A stretch of DNA of 64,000 nt, from contig JACPNQ010000034.1 in the NCBI GenBank assembly GCA_016185425.1, forward strand, positions 186,001 to 250,000, in the 5' to 3' direction. The position numbers and the translations under genes were made by a program. The notes beneath the pieces were generated by a model. That model made no database searches. It saw only the letters and a list, made by a program, of their open reading frames with translations, and was not told the origin of the DNA. How positions within the stretch are numbered: the stretch's first letter is position 1; every line of letters begins with the position of its first letter. This document shows, one piece after another, positions 24,809 to 32,265 of this stretch. Source of the DNA: Acidobacteriota bacterium. GTDB taxonomy: Bacteria > Acidobacteriota > Terriglobia > Bryobacterales > Bryobacteraceae.

Positions 24809-24841
24809 CCGAAGGACTACCGTAGCACAGCCTGTGCCCGG

Positions 24842-25384
24842 TCAGTTCTTCTTCGCCTCCACGACGTAGAGGAAAATACGATGGCGGCGGCCGTGGACGA
24901 AAACTTCCTCCACTTCGACAGGATTCCAGCCGCGAATCCCGTAATCGTGAGAAACCACACGGGTCCCCGGACGCAGCGATTTTTCAAACTTTGGCCGCAG
25001 CTTTTCGTTGAAGCTGGTGGTGAGATACATCGTCACGATATCGGCGGGCGAGAGATCGGCGTCAAAAACGTCGGCGCGGAGCACGCGGGCCTTGTTTTTC
25101 AGGCCCAGCCGCATGATCGTGTCACTCGCCTGCGCTGCGAGCTTCGGATCGATCTCGATCCCGATCGCCTTGGCTTGAAACTTCTGTACCGCCGTAACCA
25201 GAATCCGGCCGTCCCCACAGCCAACATCGATCACCGTGTCCCCCAGGCGCGCGTGCGCCACTTCCAGCATCCGGTCAATGATCTCCTGCGGTGTCGGCAC
25301 GTAGGGCGCCATCCGCTGGCCGATCGGTTGCGCCATTACAGGCAATGCAACAAATGCAGCGAGAAGGGAAGTAGTAAAAGTCAT
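24842..25384 (-). CDS. Exported class I SAM-dependent methyltransferase-like protein
   Basis: A 180-residue protein starting MTFTTSLLAAFVALPVMAQP, which reads as a cleavable signal peptide. The rest is a Rossmann methyltransferase: motif I D-V-G-C-G-D-G-R-I-L (about residue 56), an acidic I-G-I-E-I-D-P after strand 2, and a segment T-M-Y-L-T-T-S-F-N-E-K-L-R-P-K in place of the N/D-P-P-Y motif. The preceding A-P-Y-V-P-T-P-Q-E-I-I-D-R-M-L is typical of a widespread family related to FAM173/ATPSCKMT-like lysine methyltransferases. A further upstream start (25408) is possible but weaker. SAM is not known in the periplasm, so the leader is unexplained. Confidence 0.82.
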   Translation of the reverse strand: MTFTTSLLAAFVALPVMAQPIGQRMAPYVPTPQEIIDRMLEVAHARLGDTVIDVGCGDGRILVTAVQKFQAKAIGIEIDPKLAAQASDTIMRLGLKNKARVLRADVFDADLSPADIVTMYLTTSFNEKLRPKFEKSLRPGTRVVSHDYGIRGWNPVEVEEVFVHGRRHRIFLYVVEAKKN

Positions 25385-25417
25385 GGCGGGCAGCGAGTTC
25401 CTTACCATTGGGACGTA

Positions 25418-26650
25418 TCAGTTCGACTTTGCGTTCTGGGCAATTCGAGCCGAACGGGATTTTTGTATCCGGTTGACGACTTCCGCGGTCGCTGACCAAA
25501 GATCGCGAGGACGTGAGATCGTATACTCCAGACCCTTGAAGTATTTTACGGCGTTTCCGATTGTATCCCGCCACGGTATCGCGTGCGGGAACAGATTGTA
25601 ATTCATGTAAAAGACCGGGGCATCCAGATTGCCGATCTCTTTTAGGGCGTCGGTTTCGATGTTACGGTCCAACATCACCTTCGGTCCGGCGAATATAAAG
25701 GCGTCCGGACGCTCGGTGTTGCCCAGCTCACTGCGCATCAGATCGGTAAGGAAGCGGATGTCGGATTTTTTGTCGGCCAGCCGCGCCAGGTCCACGCGGC
25801 CCAGTTGAATCTTCGCCAGTGCATCGCCCAGGGCGGGGAAGTCGATCTTCTCGGCATTCTCCTGTCTGTAAAGAATCTTTTGCTCCTGCATGCAGAACGC
25901 GACCAGGGAAAAGCGGGAAACACGTGGATCGCGGGAGATATTGCGCAGGATCGAAACCAGAGCGGAGGTATCCACAGGCCGCATCACCGAACTTCGCGGA
26001 TTCTGTGGGGCGTAATTGAGGAGGATTTTTACCGTTGTTGGATCGGAGTCGCGCTCAACCGGCGGTTCCTGACGGAAAAACTCGGTTTCCGTCTGGCGGA
26101 CCGCACCTGACGTGATAGAGAGCGCCATCTGGTTATCTTTGTCGCTCAACTGCGCATCGACGTCCCAATAGTTGGAGCAGACCCGCTCGGCGCGATCGCG
26201 CATCAGCCAGTCAACCTTATACTTACCCTCGCCAATATCGAAAGATCCATAGAAGGAGGCTTCCCCCTTCGCATCTTCTTCGATCTCCGGGACGCGGATG
26301 CGCTGGATAAAATAGGTCGCGTCCCCTTTCAAGGGCGTGACGCGGAAGATGATGGTCAGCAGGTTCTCCTGGCCGGAGAGTTCTTTCATCGGCACCGAAA
26401 CTTCGTAGCCGCCGTGGAACTTCAGGTCGAACCCGACCTGCGCGCTTTTCGTCGGAATCACCGCGCAGGGCAGGTCCTTGCGAGGTTCGGGAACCTCGAG
26501 GATCGCCTGATCCGTGCCGAACAGGCGCACCGTGCCGCCGCTCCCGGTCATCACATTTTGCGCGGAGCCAACCCCGCACACACCGGTAAGCAACCCGCAG
26601 AGAAGGGTTGCCCGGCCGCCGATTTTGCCTAGCAATTGGGAGTGTCCCAC
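25418..26650 (-). CDS. Secreted VWA-like protein of unknown function
   Basis: A 410-residue protein with a signal peptide (A-T-L-L-C-G-L-L-T-G-V-C-G-V-G-S-A-Q). Residues 50-190 are beta-rich (F-D-L-K-F-H-G-G-Y-E-V-S-V-P). The second half has alternating strand/helix segments (S-A-L-V-S-I-L-R-N-I, R-F-S-L-V-A-F, D-A-F-I-F-A-G-P-K) that look like a diverged von Willebrand A or Rossmann-like module without a clear D-x-S-x-S metal site. It resembles secreted proteins seen widely in Acidobacteria. No function is assigned. The methyltransferase gene follows 33 bases downstream. Confidence 0.7.
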   Translation of the reverse strand: MGHSQLLGKIGGRATLLCGLLTGVCGVGSAQNVMTGSGGTVRLFGTDQAILEVPEPRKDLPCAVIPTKSAQVGFDLKFHGGYEVSVPMKELSGQENLLTIIFRVTPLKGDATYFIQRIRVPEIEEDAKGEASFYGSFDIGEGKYKVDWLMRDRAERVCSNYWDVDAQLSDKDNQMALSITSGAVRQTETEFFRQEPPVERDSDPTTVKILLNYAPQNPRSSVMRPVDTSALVSILRNISRDPRVSRFSLVAFCMQEQKILYRQENAEKIDFPALGDALAKIQLGRVDLARLADKKSDIRFLTDLMRSELGNTERPDAFIFAGPKVMLDRNIETDALKEIGNLDAPVFYMNYNLFPHAIPWRDTIGNAVKYFKGLEYTISRPRDLWSATAEVVNRIQKSRSARIAQNAKSN

Positions 26651-26829
26651 GCTGCTCAGCCCTCATTAAGAGAGAATCGGAAAGTCACCGAACTGTTTCC
26701 AGTCCGAAGATAAGCTGTATTATCTACCAGAAAGTGTTGGGATGGAATGGGGAGTGGCCCTAATTTTTCAATTGGAGTTGGCTGGTAGTACCAAAGAGGT
26801 CCGAAACCGTGTGCTAGAGTGCAGGGTGT

Positions 26830-27321
26830 ATGGCATCGCGTAGCGTCAACAAAGTGATTTTGGTAGGGCACCTCGGCAAAGATGCCGAGACGAAATTCAC
26901 ACCTTCCGGGGCAAGCGTCACCCGGTTTTCCGTGGCCACCAGCCGCCGCTGGAAGGATCAGCAATCGAACGAGTGGAAGGAAGAAACGGACTGGCACAAC
27001 ATCTCGCTGTGGCGGTCGGAGAACCTGGCACAGTACCTGACGAAGGGGAAACAGGTTTATGTGGAGGGCCGTCTGCAGACCCGGAGCTATGAAGATAAGG
27101 ATGGGCAGAAGAAGTATGCGACGGAAGTTGTTGCCGACGACGTAATTCTGCTCGGCGGCCGCGGGGAAGGCGGTGGTGAGATTGGGGGAGGATATAGCCA
27201 GGAGCCGCGAATGGTTTCGCAGCCACGCTCGGCGGCACGGCCCCCGGCTACTCCCACTCCCGCGAGTGGCGGTTCGCCGTTCGATTCCGCCGGCATCAGC
27301 GACGACGACGTTCCGTTCTAG
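26830..27321 (+). CDS. ssb: Single-stranded DNA-binding protein
   Basis: A 163-residue SSB. An OB fold covers residues 1-110 (N-K-V-I-L-V-G-H-L-G-K-D-A-E, F-S-V-A-T-S-R-R-W-K-D, W-H-N-I-S-L-W-R, G-K-Q-V-Y-V-E-G-R-L). A Gly/Pro/Ser-rich linker follows and the protein ends S-D-D-D-V-P-F, the acidic tail that recruits repair and replication partners. It coats single-stranded DNA during replication, repair and recombination. The upstream 179 bases are the divergent spacer to the VWA-like gene and hold the small dyad AGATAA-N6-TTATCT at 26708-26725, whose role is unknown. Confidence 0.97.
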   Translation: MASRSVNKVILVGHLGKDAETKFTPSGASVTRFSVATSRRWKDQQSNEWKEETDWHNISLWRSENLAQYLTKGKQVYVEGRLQTRSYEDKDGQKKYATEVVADDVILLGGRGEGGGEIGGGYSQEPRMVSQPRSAARPPATPTPASGGSPFDSAGISDDDVPF

Positions 27322-27461
27322 AGCGCGAAACGGAATCGGCAAACCACGGCTGGACGTGTCCGAGACGCCTCTTGGCGCCATCGTTACCGGCGCTGCGACA
27401 CCGCGGAGTGCGCAGTCACCTTCGCCTACGCCGATGTCTTGCGGCATGTTAGCCTGTTGCC

Positions 27462-28088
27462 GTGATAAAGCGGATCCGCCTGATACTCGGCGCGTTGGCC
27501 GTGTTCGTTCAGAAAATATCCGCGAAACCATTGAGTCTTGAGCGGAAACTGGAGATCCTCGCCGGCTGCGGGCTCAAGCTCGAAGCCCCGTTCACCGTTG
27601 CGGATTTACTCGAATCATGGAAACGGGAGGATTTTGAGAAACGCGGCTTCGATTTGGTATTGGTTGGCCTCGCCATGACGGAAGAACAGCCGCCTTGGCG
27701 GAACCACTGCGCCAATGCGTGGCATTTCGATGCCGAGTGCATTGAAGACGACGGCGACTACTGCCGGATTGCAGAGCGAATGAAGATGCTGGCCCAAGGG
27801 TCCCTGCCTATCGAAAACATCCGCGATCACGTCGACGTGGAGGGCCGCAGTGCCTGGCTGGCGTTTGACTATCGGGGCCAGAATGTTCAGATTAACTGTG
27901 AAGTGAAGGACGACTGGGTGGATTCGGAGTTGTTCAGCCATTTTATCGACCTCCTCGGCAAATCAGACCCATCCAAGATCTATCTTTATTACGATCTCTT
28001 TGGACAGGACTGCATTATTGCGTGCGTGACCAGAGCCCAGTTCGCCGGGCTCAGGCGAGCAGGAATTGCCTTCCGGCCGTTGCATTGA
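27462..28088 (+). CDS. Conserved hypothetical cytoplasmic protein
   Basis: A 208-residue acidic protein with GTG start. It begins with a short hydrophobic stretch (L-I-L-G-A-L-A-V-F-V) that is too weak and too close to basic residues to call a signal. The body has E-I-L-A-G-C-G-L-K-L, W-H-F-D-A-E-C-I-E-D-D-G-D-Y and I-Y-L-Y-Y-D-L-F-G-Q-D segments. It has the size and composition of soluble helper or immunity-type proteins, but no family is recognised and no toxin is adjacent. It lies between ssb and the DUF669-like gene. Confidence 0.6.
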   Translation: MIKRIRLILGALAVFVQKISAKPLSLERKLEILAGCGLKLEAPFTVADLLESWKREDFEKRGFDLVLVGLAMTEEQPPWRNHCANAWHFDAECIEDDGDYCRIAERMKMLAQGSLPIENIRDHVDVEGRSAWLAFDYRGQNVQINCEVKDDWVDSELFSHFIDLLGKSDPSKIYLYYDLFGQDCIIACVTRAQFAGLRRAGIAFRPLH

Positions 28089-28227
28089 ATCCTGATTTGC
28101 GACGCGTGTTCCGGTCTGGTGCGCCGGATCGGAACGAGGCCAACCTGCGCCGGGTATATATCCTTGATTCCATTGACGAATAGCATTGGCAGAGTTCGTG
28201 CTCTTTCGACCGCAGGAGGCTCCGGCC

Positions 28228-28692
28228 ATGAACTCATCCTTCTCCTTCGAAGAAGAAATCGATCTTTCCCGCTTCAACACTCTCTACAGGACGGAGCCGC
28301 CTACGGACTCCTCCCCGATGTCCAATCTCATCCCGGACGGGCGCTACGAAGTCGTCGTCGCCGAAGCCTCGCTGACCAAATCGCAGCGTAGCGGCAATCC
28401 CATGATTCGCTGGGTGTTCCGCATCACCGGATCGACGTTCCGGGACCGCATCCTCCGCAAGCACTCGGCGATAACCGAGAATACGCTGCGTTTTGTTCGC
28501 AAGGAATTGGAAATCTGCGGGTTGCGGTTGGACCGGTTTGAAGACCTGAAGGCTCGTGTCCAGGAGTTGGAAGGGGTCGAGCTCGAAGTCGTCAAGGTCA
28601 CCAAAGGCGAGGATTCCAACATATACTTCAACCGAACAATCACGGCCCAGTCCCAGGCCGATGGAGTCGCTGAGGACGATTTGCCTTTCTGA
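28228..28692 (+). CDS. DUF669-like protein with SSB-type acidic C-terminal tail
   Basis: A 154-residue protein. A strong AGGAGG lies 9 bases before the chosen ATG, which decides against an in-frame start 42 bases upstream. Residues 45-145 resemble DUF669, a mostly phage-associated family tied to single-strand annealing or binding modules: I-P-D-G-R-Y-E-V-V-V-A-E-A, K-S-Q-R-S-G-N-P-M-I-R-W-V-F-R-I, then a C-terminal beta pair. It ends E-D-D-L-P-F, close to the D-D-D-V-P-F end of the ssb product encoded 0.9 kb upstream. A single-stranded-DNA role and binding of SSB-tail partners are inferences. Confidence 0.7.
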   Translation: MNSSFSFEEEIDLSRFNTLYRTEPPTDSSPMSNLIPDGRYEVVVAEASLTKSQRSGNPMIRWVFRITGSTFRDRILRKHSAITENTLRFVRKELEICGLRLDRFEDLKARVQELEGVELEVVKVTKGEDSNIYFNRTITAQSQADGVAEDDLPF

Positions 28693-28754
28693 CAATAGTT
28701 GCCCGGTCCCTGCAAGCCGAACTATCGTAGAAGGTTACGGGCACGGCAACGAAA

Positions 28755-29240
28755 GTGGAAAAACCGATAGTCGGGATCATCATGGGCAGCAAGTCCGATT
28801 GGGAGACGATGCAGCATGCCCATGAGATACTCACGCGGTTTGAGGTTGCGCACGAGTGCCGGGTTGTTTCCGCGCATCGGACTCCCGAACTGTTGGCGGA
28901 ATATGCCTCCAAGGCGGAGAGCCGCGGCCTGGAAGTAATCATTGCCGGCGCCGGGGGAGCAGCGCATCTGCCGGGAATGGCCGCGGCGCAAACGGTCGTG
29001 CCGGTACTCGGAGTCCCGATGGAGAGCCATGCGCTGAAAGGCATGGACTCACTGCTCTCCATCGTTCAGATGCCGGGCGGAATACCGGTCGGGACCATGG
29101 CGATCGGGAAGGCAGGCGCGATCAACGCGGCGCTGTTGGCCATCGCCATCCTGTCGAATACACGGCCGGCCCTGCGGGATCGCCTCCACGACTATCGGCG
29201 CGAATTGAACGAAATGGTGCACGGCCAGTCCCTCTCATGA
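28755..29240 (+). CDS. purE: N5-carboxyaminoimidazole ribonucleotide mutase
   Basis: A 161-residue PurE. It opens G-I-I-M-G-S-K-S-D-W-E-T-M and has the S-A-H-R-T-P-E active-site stretch (His near residue 41), then I-A-G-A-G-G-A-A-H-L-P-G-M. It moves the carboxylate of N5-CAIR to C4 in purine synthesis, the class I reaction that needs PurK. A GTG start is used. Its stop overlaps the purK start by 4 bases (ATGA). Confidence 0.97.
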   Translation: MEKPIVGIIMGSKSDWETMQHAHEILTRFEVAHECRVVSAHRTPELLAEYASKAESRGLEVIIAGAGGAAHLPGMAAAQTVVPVLGVPMESHALKGMDSLLSIVQMPGGIPVGTMAIGKAGAINAALLAIAILSNTRPALRDRLHDYRRELNEMVHGQSLS

Positions 29241-30376
29241 CCCCTCGCGTCATCTTGCCGGGAGCGACTGTCGGCGTACTGGGCAGCGGACAGCTTGGCC
29301 GCATGTTCGCCATCGCCGCGCGGCGTATGGGGTACCGGGTCCACACCTTTTCGCCCGACACCGACACTCCGACAGGGCAGGTAGCGGATCTCGAGATCGT
29401 CGCGCCGTATGAAGATCTCGACGCGGTTCGCCGCTTCGCGCAGCAGGTTCGCGTAGTCACATTTGAGTTCGAAAACGTTCCCGCCGCTACCGCTGCCGCT
29501 GCCGCGGAGTACTCATGCGTGCGGCCGCGCGGCGAAGTCCTGCATACCACGCAAAACCGTCTGCGCGAAAAGAACTTCCTGGCCACGCATGGCTTCCCGT
29601 TGGTGCCGTTCCGGGAGGTGCGGTCGCTAGAGAATCTGACGCAGGGCTTGGCGGAGATCGGCCCGAAGGCGATTCTGAAAACCGCGGGATTCGGTTATGA
29701 CGGCAAGGGGCAGATCAAGATCCATGCGTTAACGGCAGCCGAGGAGGCATGGCGCCGGATGAAGGGCCAGGAGTGCGTGCTCGAAGCGTGGATCGAATTC
29801 GAAAAAGAGGTTTCCGTCGTCGCCGTTCGAGGAGCGGACGGCTCGTTCGTTCATTATGGCGTTGTGGAGAACGACCACAAGAACCACATCCTGGATTTCA
29901 CGCGCGCACCCGGACGTGTGCCGGCGGCGCTGGCTGAGCAGGCAGTCGAAATCACTCGCTCGGTGCTGGAAAAGCTGGATGTTGTGGGTGTCCTGTGCGT
30001 TGAGTTTTTTGTGACGGGCAGCGGCCAGTTGTTGATCAATGAGCTGGCGCCGCGCCCGCACAACTCCGGACACTTTACCTTTGACGCCTGCGTAACATCG
30101 CAGTTCGAGCAGCAGCTCCGCGCGGCGTGTGGACTGCCGCTCGGTTCTACCGCCCTGCTGCGCCCCGCCGCCATGGCCAATCTGATGGGCGATCTGTGGG
30201 ATCAAGGCGAACCGAACTGGACGGCCGCGCTCGCAAATCCGGACGTGAAGTTGCACCTTTATGGGAAGATGTCGGCCCGGCCCGGCCGCAAGATGGGACA
30301 TGTGACCGCCATGGCCGATACTGTCGACGCGGCCGTCGAGATGGCTTGCGCCGCTCGCGCCATGTTACTCCAGTAA
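29237..30376 (+). CDS. purK: N5-carboxyaminoimidazole ribonucleotide synthase
   Basis: A 379-residue ATP-grasp enzyme that carboxylates AIR with ATP and bicarbonate. The N-terminus has G-V-L-G-S-G-Q-L-G-R-M-F-A-I-A-A; the ATP site includes A-I-L-K-T-A-G-F-G-Y-D-G-K-G-Q; the metal site is E-L-A-P-R-P-H-N-S-G-H. The start is fixed by the ATGA overlap with purE. Together the two genes perform step 6 of purine biosynthesis. Confidence 0.97.
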   Translation: MTPRVILPGATVGVLGSGQLGRMFAIAARRMGYRVHTFSPDTDTPTGQVADLEIVAPYEDLDAVRRFAQQVRVVTFEFENVPAATAAAAAEYSCVRPRGEVLHTTQNRLREKNFLATHGFPLVPFREVRSLENLTQGLAEIGPKAILKTAGFGYDGKGQIKIHALTAAEEAWRRMKGQECVLEAWIEFEKEVSVVAVRGADGSFVHYGVVENDHKNHILDFTRAPGRVPAALAEQAVEITRSVLEKLDVVGVLCVEFFVTGSGQLLINELAPRPHNSGHFTFDACVTSQFEQQLRAACGLPLGSTALLRPAAMANLMGDLWDQGEPNWTAALANPDVKLHLYGKMSARPGRKMGHVTAMADTVDAAVEMACAARAMLLQ

Positions 30377-30487
30377 CTCAGCGCGCCTTTACACTTCTTG
30401 ACTTAGTCGTGGACAACTTACTCAGCGCTCGCGCCTTTGACTAGGTGCGCCTGGCCGGGCCCGCTACATTTCTTCAGGAGATTTACG

Positions 30488-31231
30488 ATGATTCGCAACT
30501 TCGTGTGCCTCGCCGCGCTCGCGTCCGCTGTTTGGGCTCAGGCACCGGTTCTCAATGGGAAGTTCATTCTCGCAGAAGAGAGCTCTACCGCTACGAGCCT
30601 CGCCATCCTAACCTTTGACCCCGCCGGCGCTGTTGCCGGCACCGAATATGTCCAATCGTCCGGATTGACGATGTCAATCGCGGTGACCGGCAACTACACC
30701 ATCGCCACCGACGGAAGCGGCGTGCTGACATTGAATACGCAGGTAGTCACCGACGACGGCTACGCTCCGGCTGTCAGCGCCGTCTATGAATTCCTTGGCG
30801 CCAAGGCGAGCGGGTTTTCTTTGATCCGCCGCGACACAGCCATCGCGGCGGTAGCCGAGGTCGTTCCGGCCTCCAGCGCGACGTCGCTATCCGGCACATT
30901 CTCGCTGGCCGACGAGGGTACGAGTTCGTCGGGCCAGAAGGTCGCGCAAATAGGCCTTTTGACGATGAAGGCCGATGGCTCTATGCGCGGCAAACTTGTG
31001 GTGAAACGCGACGCGATCAGCGAGTCGAAGGCGGTGGAAGGCAGCTACATTACCGACGGCGCTGGCTTCGGAACGCTGAAGATCGCCACGCCGCTAGCCG
31101 CCGACGAGGATGGAGCTGTGGTGATGCAGACCGCACCGTACATCTTCGCTGTCTCCGCCAAAGGCGAAGTCATCGCCATGCGGACCGACAACTCCCTGCT
31201 CGGTCTGTTGCGCATCGAACCGGCCCAGTGA
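30488..31231 (+). CDS. Secreted protein of unknown function
   Basis: A 247-residue protein with a signal peptide (I-R-N-F-V-C-L-A-A-L-A-S-A-V-W-A-Q-A) and an AGGAG site 7 bases upstream of the ATG. The mature chain is two similar beta-rich halves, each beginning L-x-G-x-F-x-L-A-x-E (L-N-G-K-F-I-L-A-E-E and L-S-G-T-F-S-L-A-D-E), which suggests an internal duplication. It is rich in Ala, Ser and Thr. No family is recognised. Upstream, 30375-30441 contains two imperfect copies of an ACTCAGCGC / GCGCCTTT element. A strong hairpin follows the gene. Confidence 0.65.
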   Translation: MIRNFVCLAALASAVWAQAPVLNGKFILAEESSTATSLAILTFDPAGAVAGTEYVQSSGLTMSIAVTGNYTIATDGSGVLTLNTQVVTDDGYAPAVSAVYEFLGAKASGFSLIRRDTAIAAVAEVVPASSATSLSGTFSLADEGTSSSGQKVAQIGLLTMKADGSMRGKLVVKRDAISESKAVEGSYITDGAGFGTLKIATPLAADEDGAVVMQTAPYIFAVSAKGEVIAMRTDNSLLGLLRIEPAQ

Positions 31232-31248
31232 CGAAGCCCGCGTCCCAC

Positions 31249-31281
31249 ATTCCAGCCCGCCGTCTGCGCGCGGGCTGGAAT
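31249..31281 (+). terminator. Hairpin terminator candidate
   Basis: Perfect 12-base inverted repeat (ATTCCAGCCCGC at 31249-31260 and its complement at 31270-31281) around a 9-base loop, 18 bases after the preceding stop. Only three T follow, so it may be a weak Rho-independent terminator or an mRNA-stabilising stem. Confidence 0.5.
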
Positions 31282-31375
31282 TTGCTGAAACGACTGGGGT
31301 CTCCGCGATATCAGTCCTTTGTCCGCCGCAGTACGGCCCAATTCCGGCAATGCGGCGAACAGAAGGACTTCCGTG

Positions 31376-32206
31376 ATGACCACAACCTGGGTTGCGAAAG
31401 CGACCGTTCTGGCGATTGGATTGTTGCCCAATTTGGTTTACGGCGGTAACGAAAAGAACTACCGCTATCTTGCTCTCGGCGATTCCGTGGCCTTTGGCTA
31501 CGATCCGACCGTGACCGATCCGACTCCGGACAGGTATACAGGATATCCGGAGACCGTCGCCGCAAAGTTGAATTTGTTGCAGTCCGGCAAGCATGTCAAC
31601 GGCGCATGTCCCGGCCAGTCGAGCGCGACGTTTCTTGCCCCCGGCGTCGACATCGGATGTGACCCTTTCAAGGCCGCGGTCGGCTTGCATACACGGTATG
31701 ACGGTACACAAATTAGTTTCGCGATTTCGGAGCTATTGGACAGCGGCAAGATCGACATCGTCACGCTCAGCATCGGGGGCAACGATCTGTCCCTGCTGCA
31801 GGCGTCATGCGAGGGCCCCGATTTCGCGGCATGCGTGGCAGCCGGCCTGCCCACGGTTCTGAACCTGTACGGCCAGAACCTGACGCAAATACTCTCCGGG
31901 ATTCGCTTCACGGGAAAGTACAACGGCAAATTGGTGCTGCTGAAGTATTATTCGCCATCCGCGGACCCGCTGTTTCAACAGACGGTCCAGGAGCTGAACC
32001 AGGTGATGACCGCCGTGGGCGCGCAGTTTAACGCCAGGTTCGCCGATGGCTTTGCGGCCTTCTACTTTGCTTCGCTGGCAAGCGGCGGAGATGCATGCGA
32101 GGCGGGCCTTCTAGTAAGGCTAAGTCCGACAACCTGCGACATTCACCCCTCGCCGAAAGGCCGCGATCTGCTCGCGGGTGCCGTGTTATTAGCCCTGCAG
32201 GAGTAG
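31376..32206 (+). CDS. Secreted SGNH/GDSL hydrolase
   Basis: A 276-residue protein with a signal peptide (M-T-T-T-W-V-A-K-A-T-V-L-A-I-G-L-L) and AAGGA upstream; an adjacent GTG is an alternative start. Catalytic Ser37 is in Y-L-A-L-G-D-S-V-A-F-G-Y, the oxyanion Gly/Asn block is I-G-G-N-D-L, and the C-terminal D-x-x-H is D-I-H-P-S-P-K-G. These are blocks I, III and V of the SGNH esterase/lipase fold. It likely acts on an ester or acetyl group outside the cytoplasm. Four to six Cys could form disulfides. Confidence 0.9.
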   Translation: MTTTWVAKATVLAIGLLPNLVYGGNEKNYRYLALGDSVAFGYDPTVTDPTPDRYTGYPETVAAKLNLLQSGKHVNGACPGQSSATFLAPGVDIGCDPFKAAVGLHTRYDGTQISFAISELLDSGKIDIVTLSIGGNDLSLLQASCEGPDFAACVAAGLPTVLNLYGQNLTQILSGIRFTGKYNGKLVLLKYYSPSADPLFQQTVQELNQVMTAVGAQFNARFADGFAAFYFASLASGGDACEAGLLVRLSPTTCDIHPSPKGRDLLAGAVLLALQE

Positions 32207-32265
32207 GCGCCAATTAGCCGGCCGGCGGTGCCCTCATGCGATAATAGTGGTTTCGGCGTATCTGT

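Noticed and set aside
26708..26725. AGATAA-N6-TTATCT dyad as an operator
   Set aside because: Only six bases per arm, in an AT-richer spacer, with no second copy; kept as a note in the ssb entry only.
28856..29236. Longer purK start inside purE
   Set aside because: The in-frame extension is the shifted reading of purE; the ATGA overlap at 29237 gives the normal PurK N-terminus.
31319..31375. Upstream start for the SGNH hydrolase
   Set aside because: It would place a polar Asn/Arg-rich stretch before the signal peptide; AAGGA precedes the ATG at 31376.
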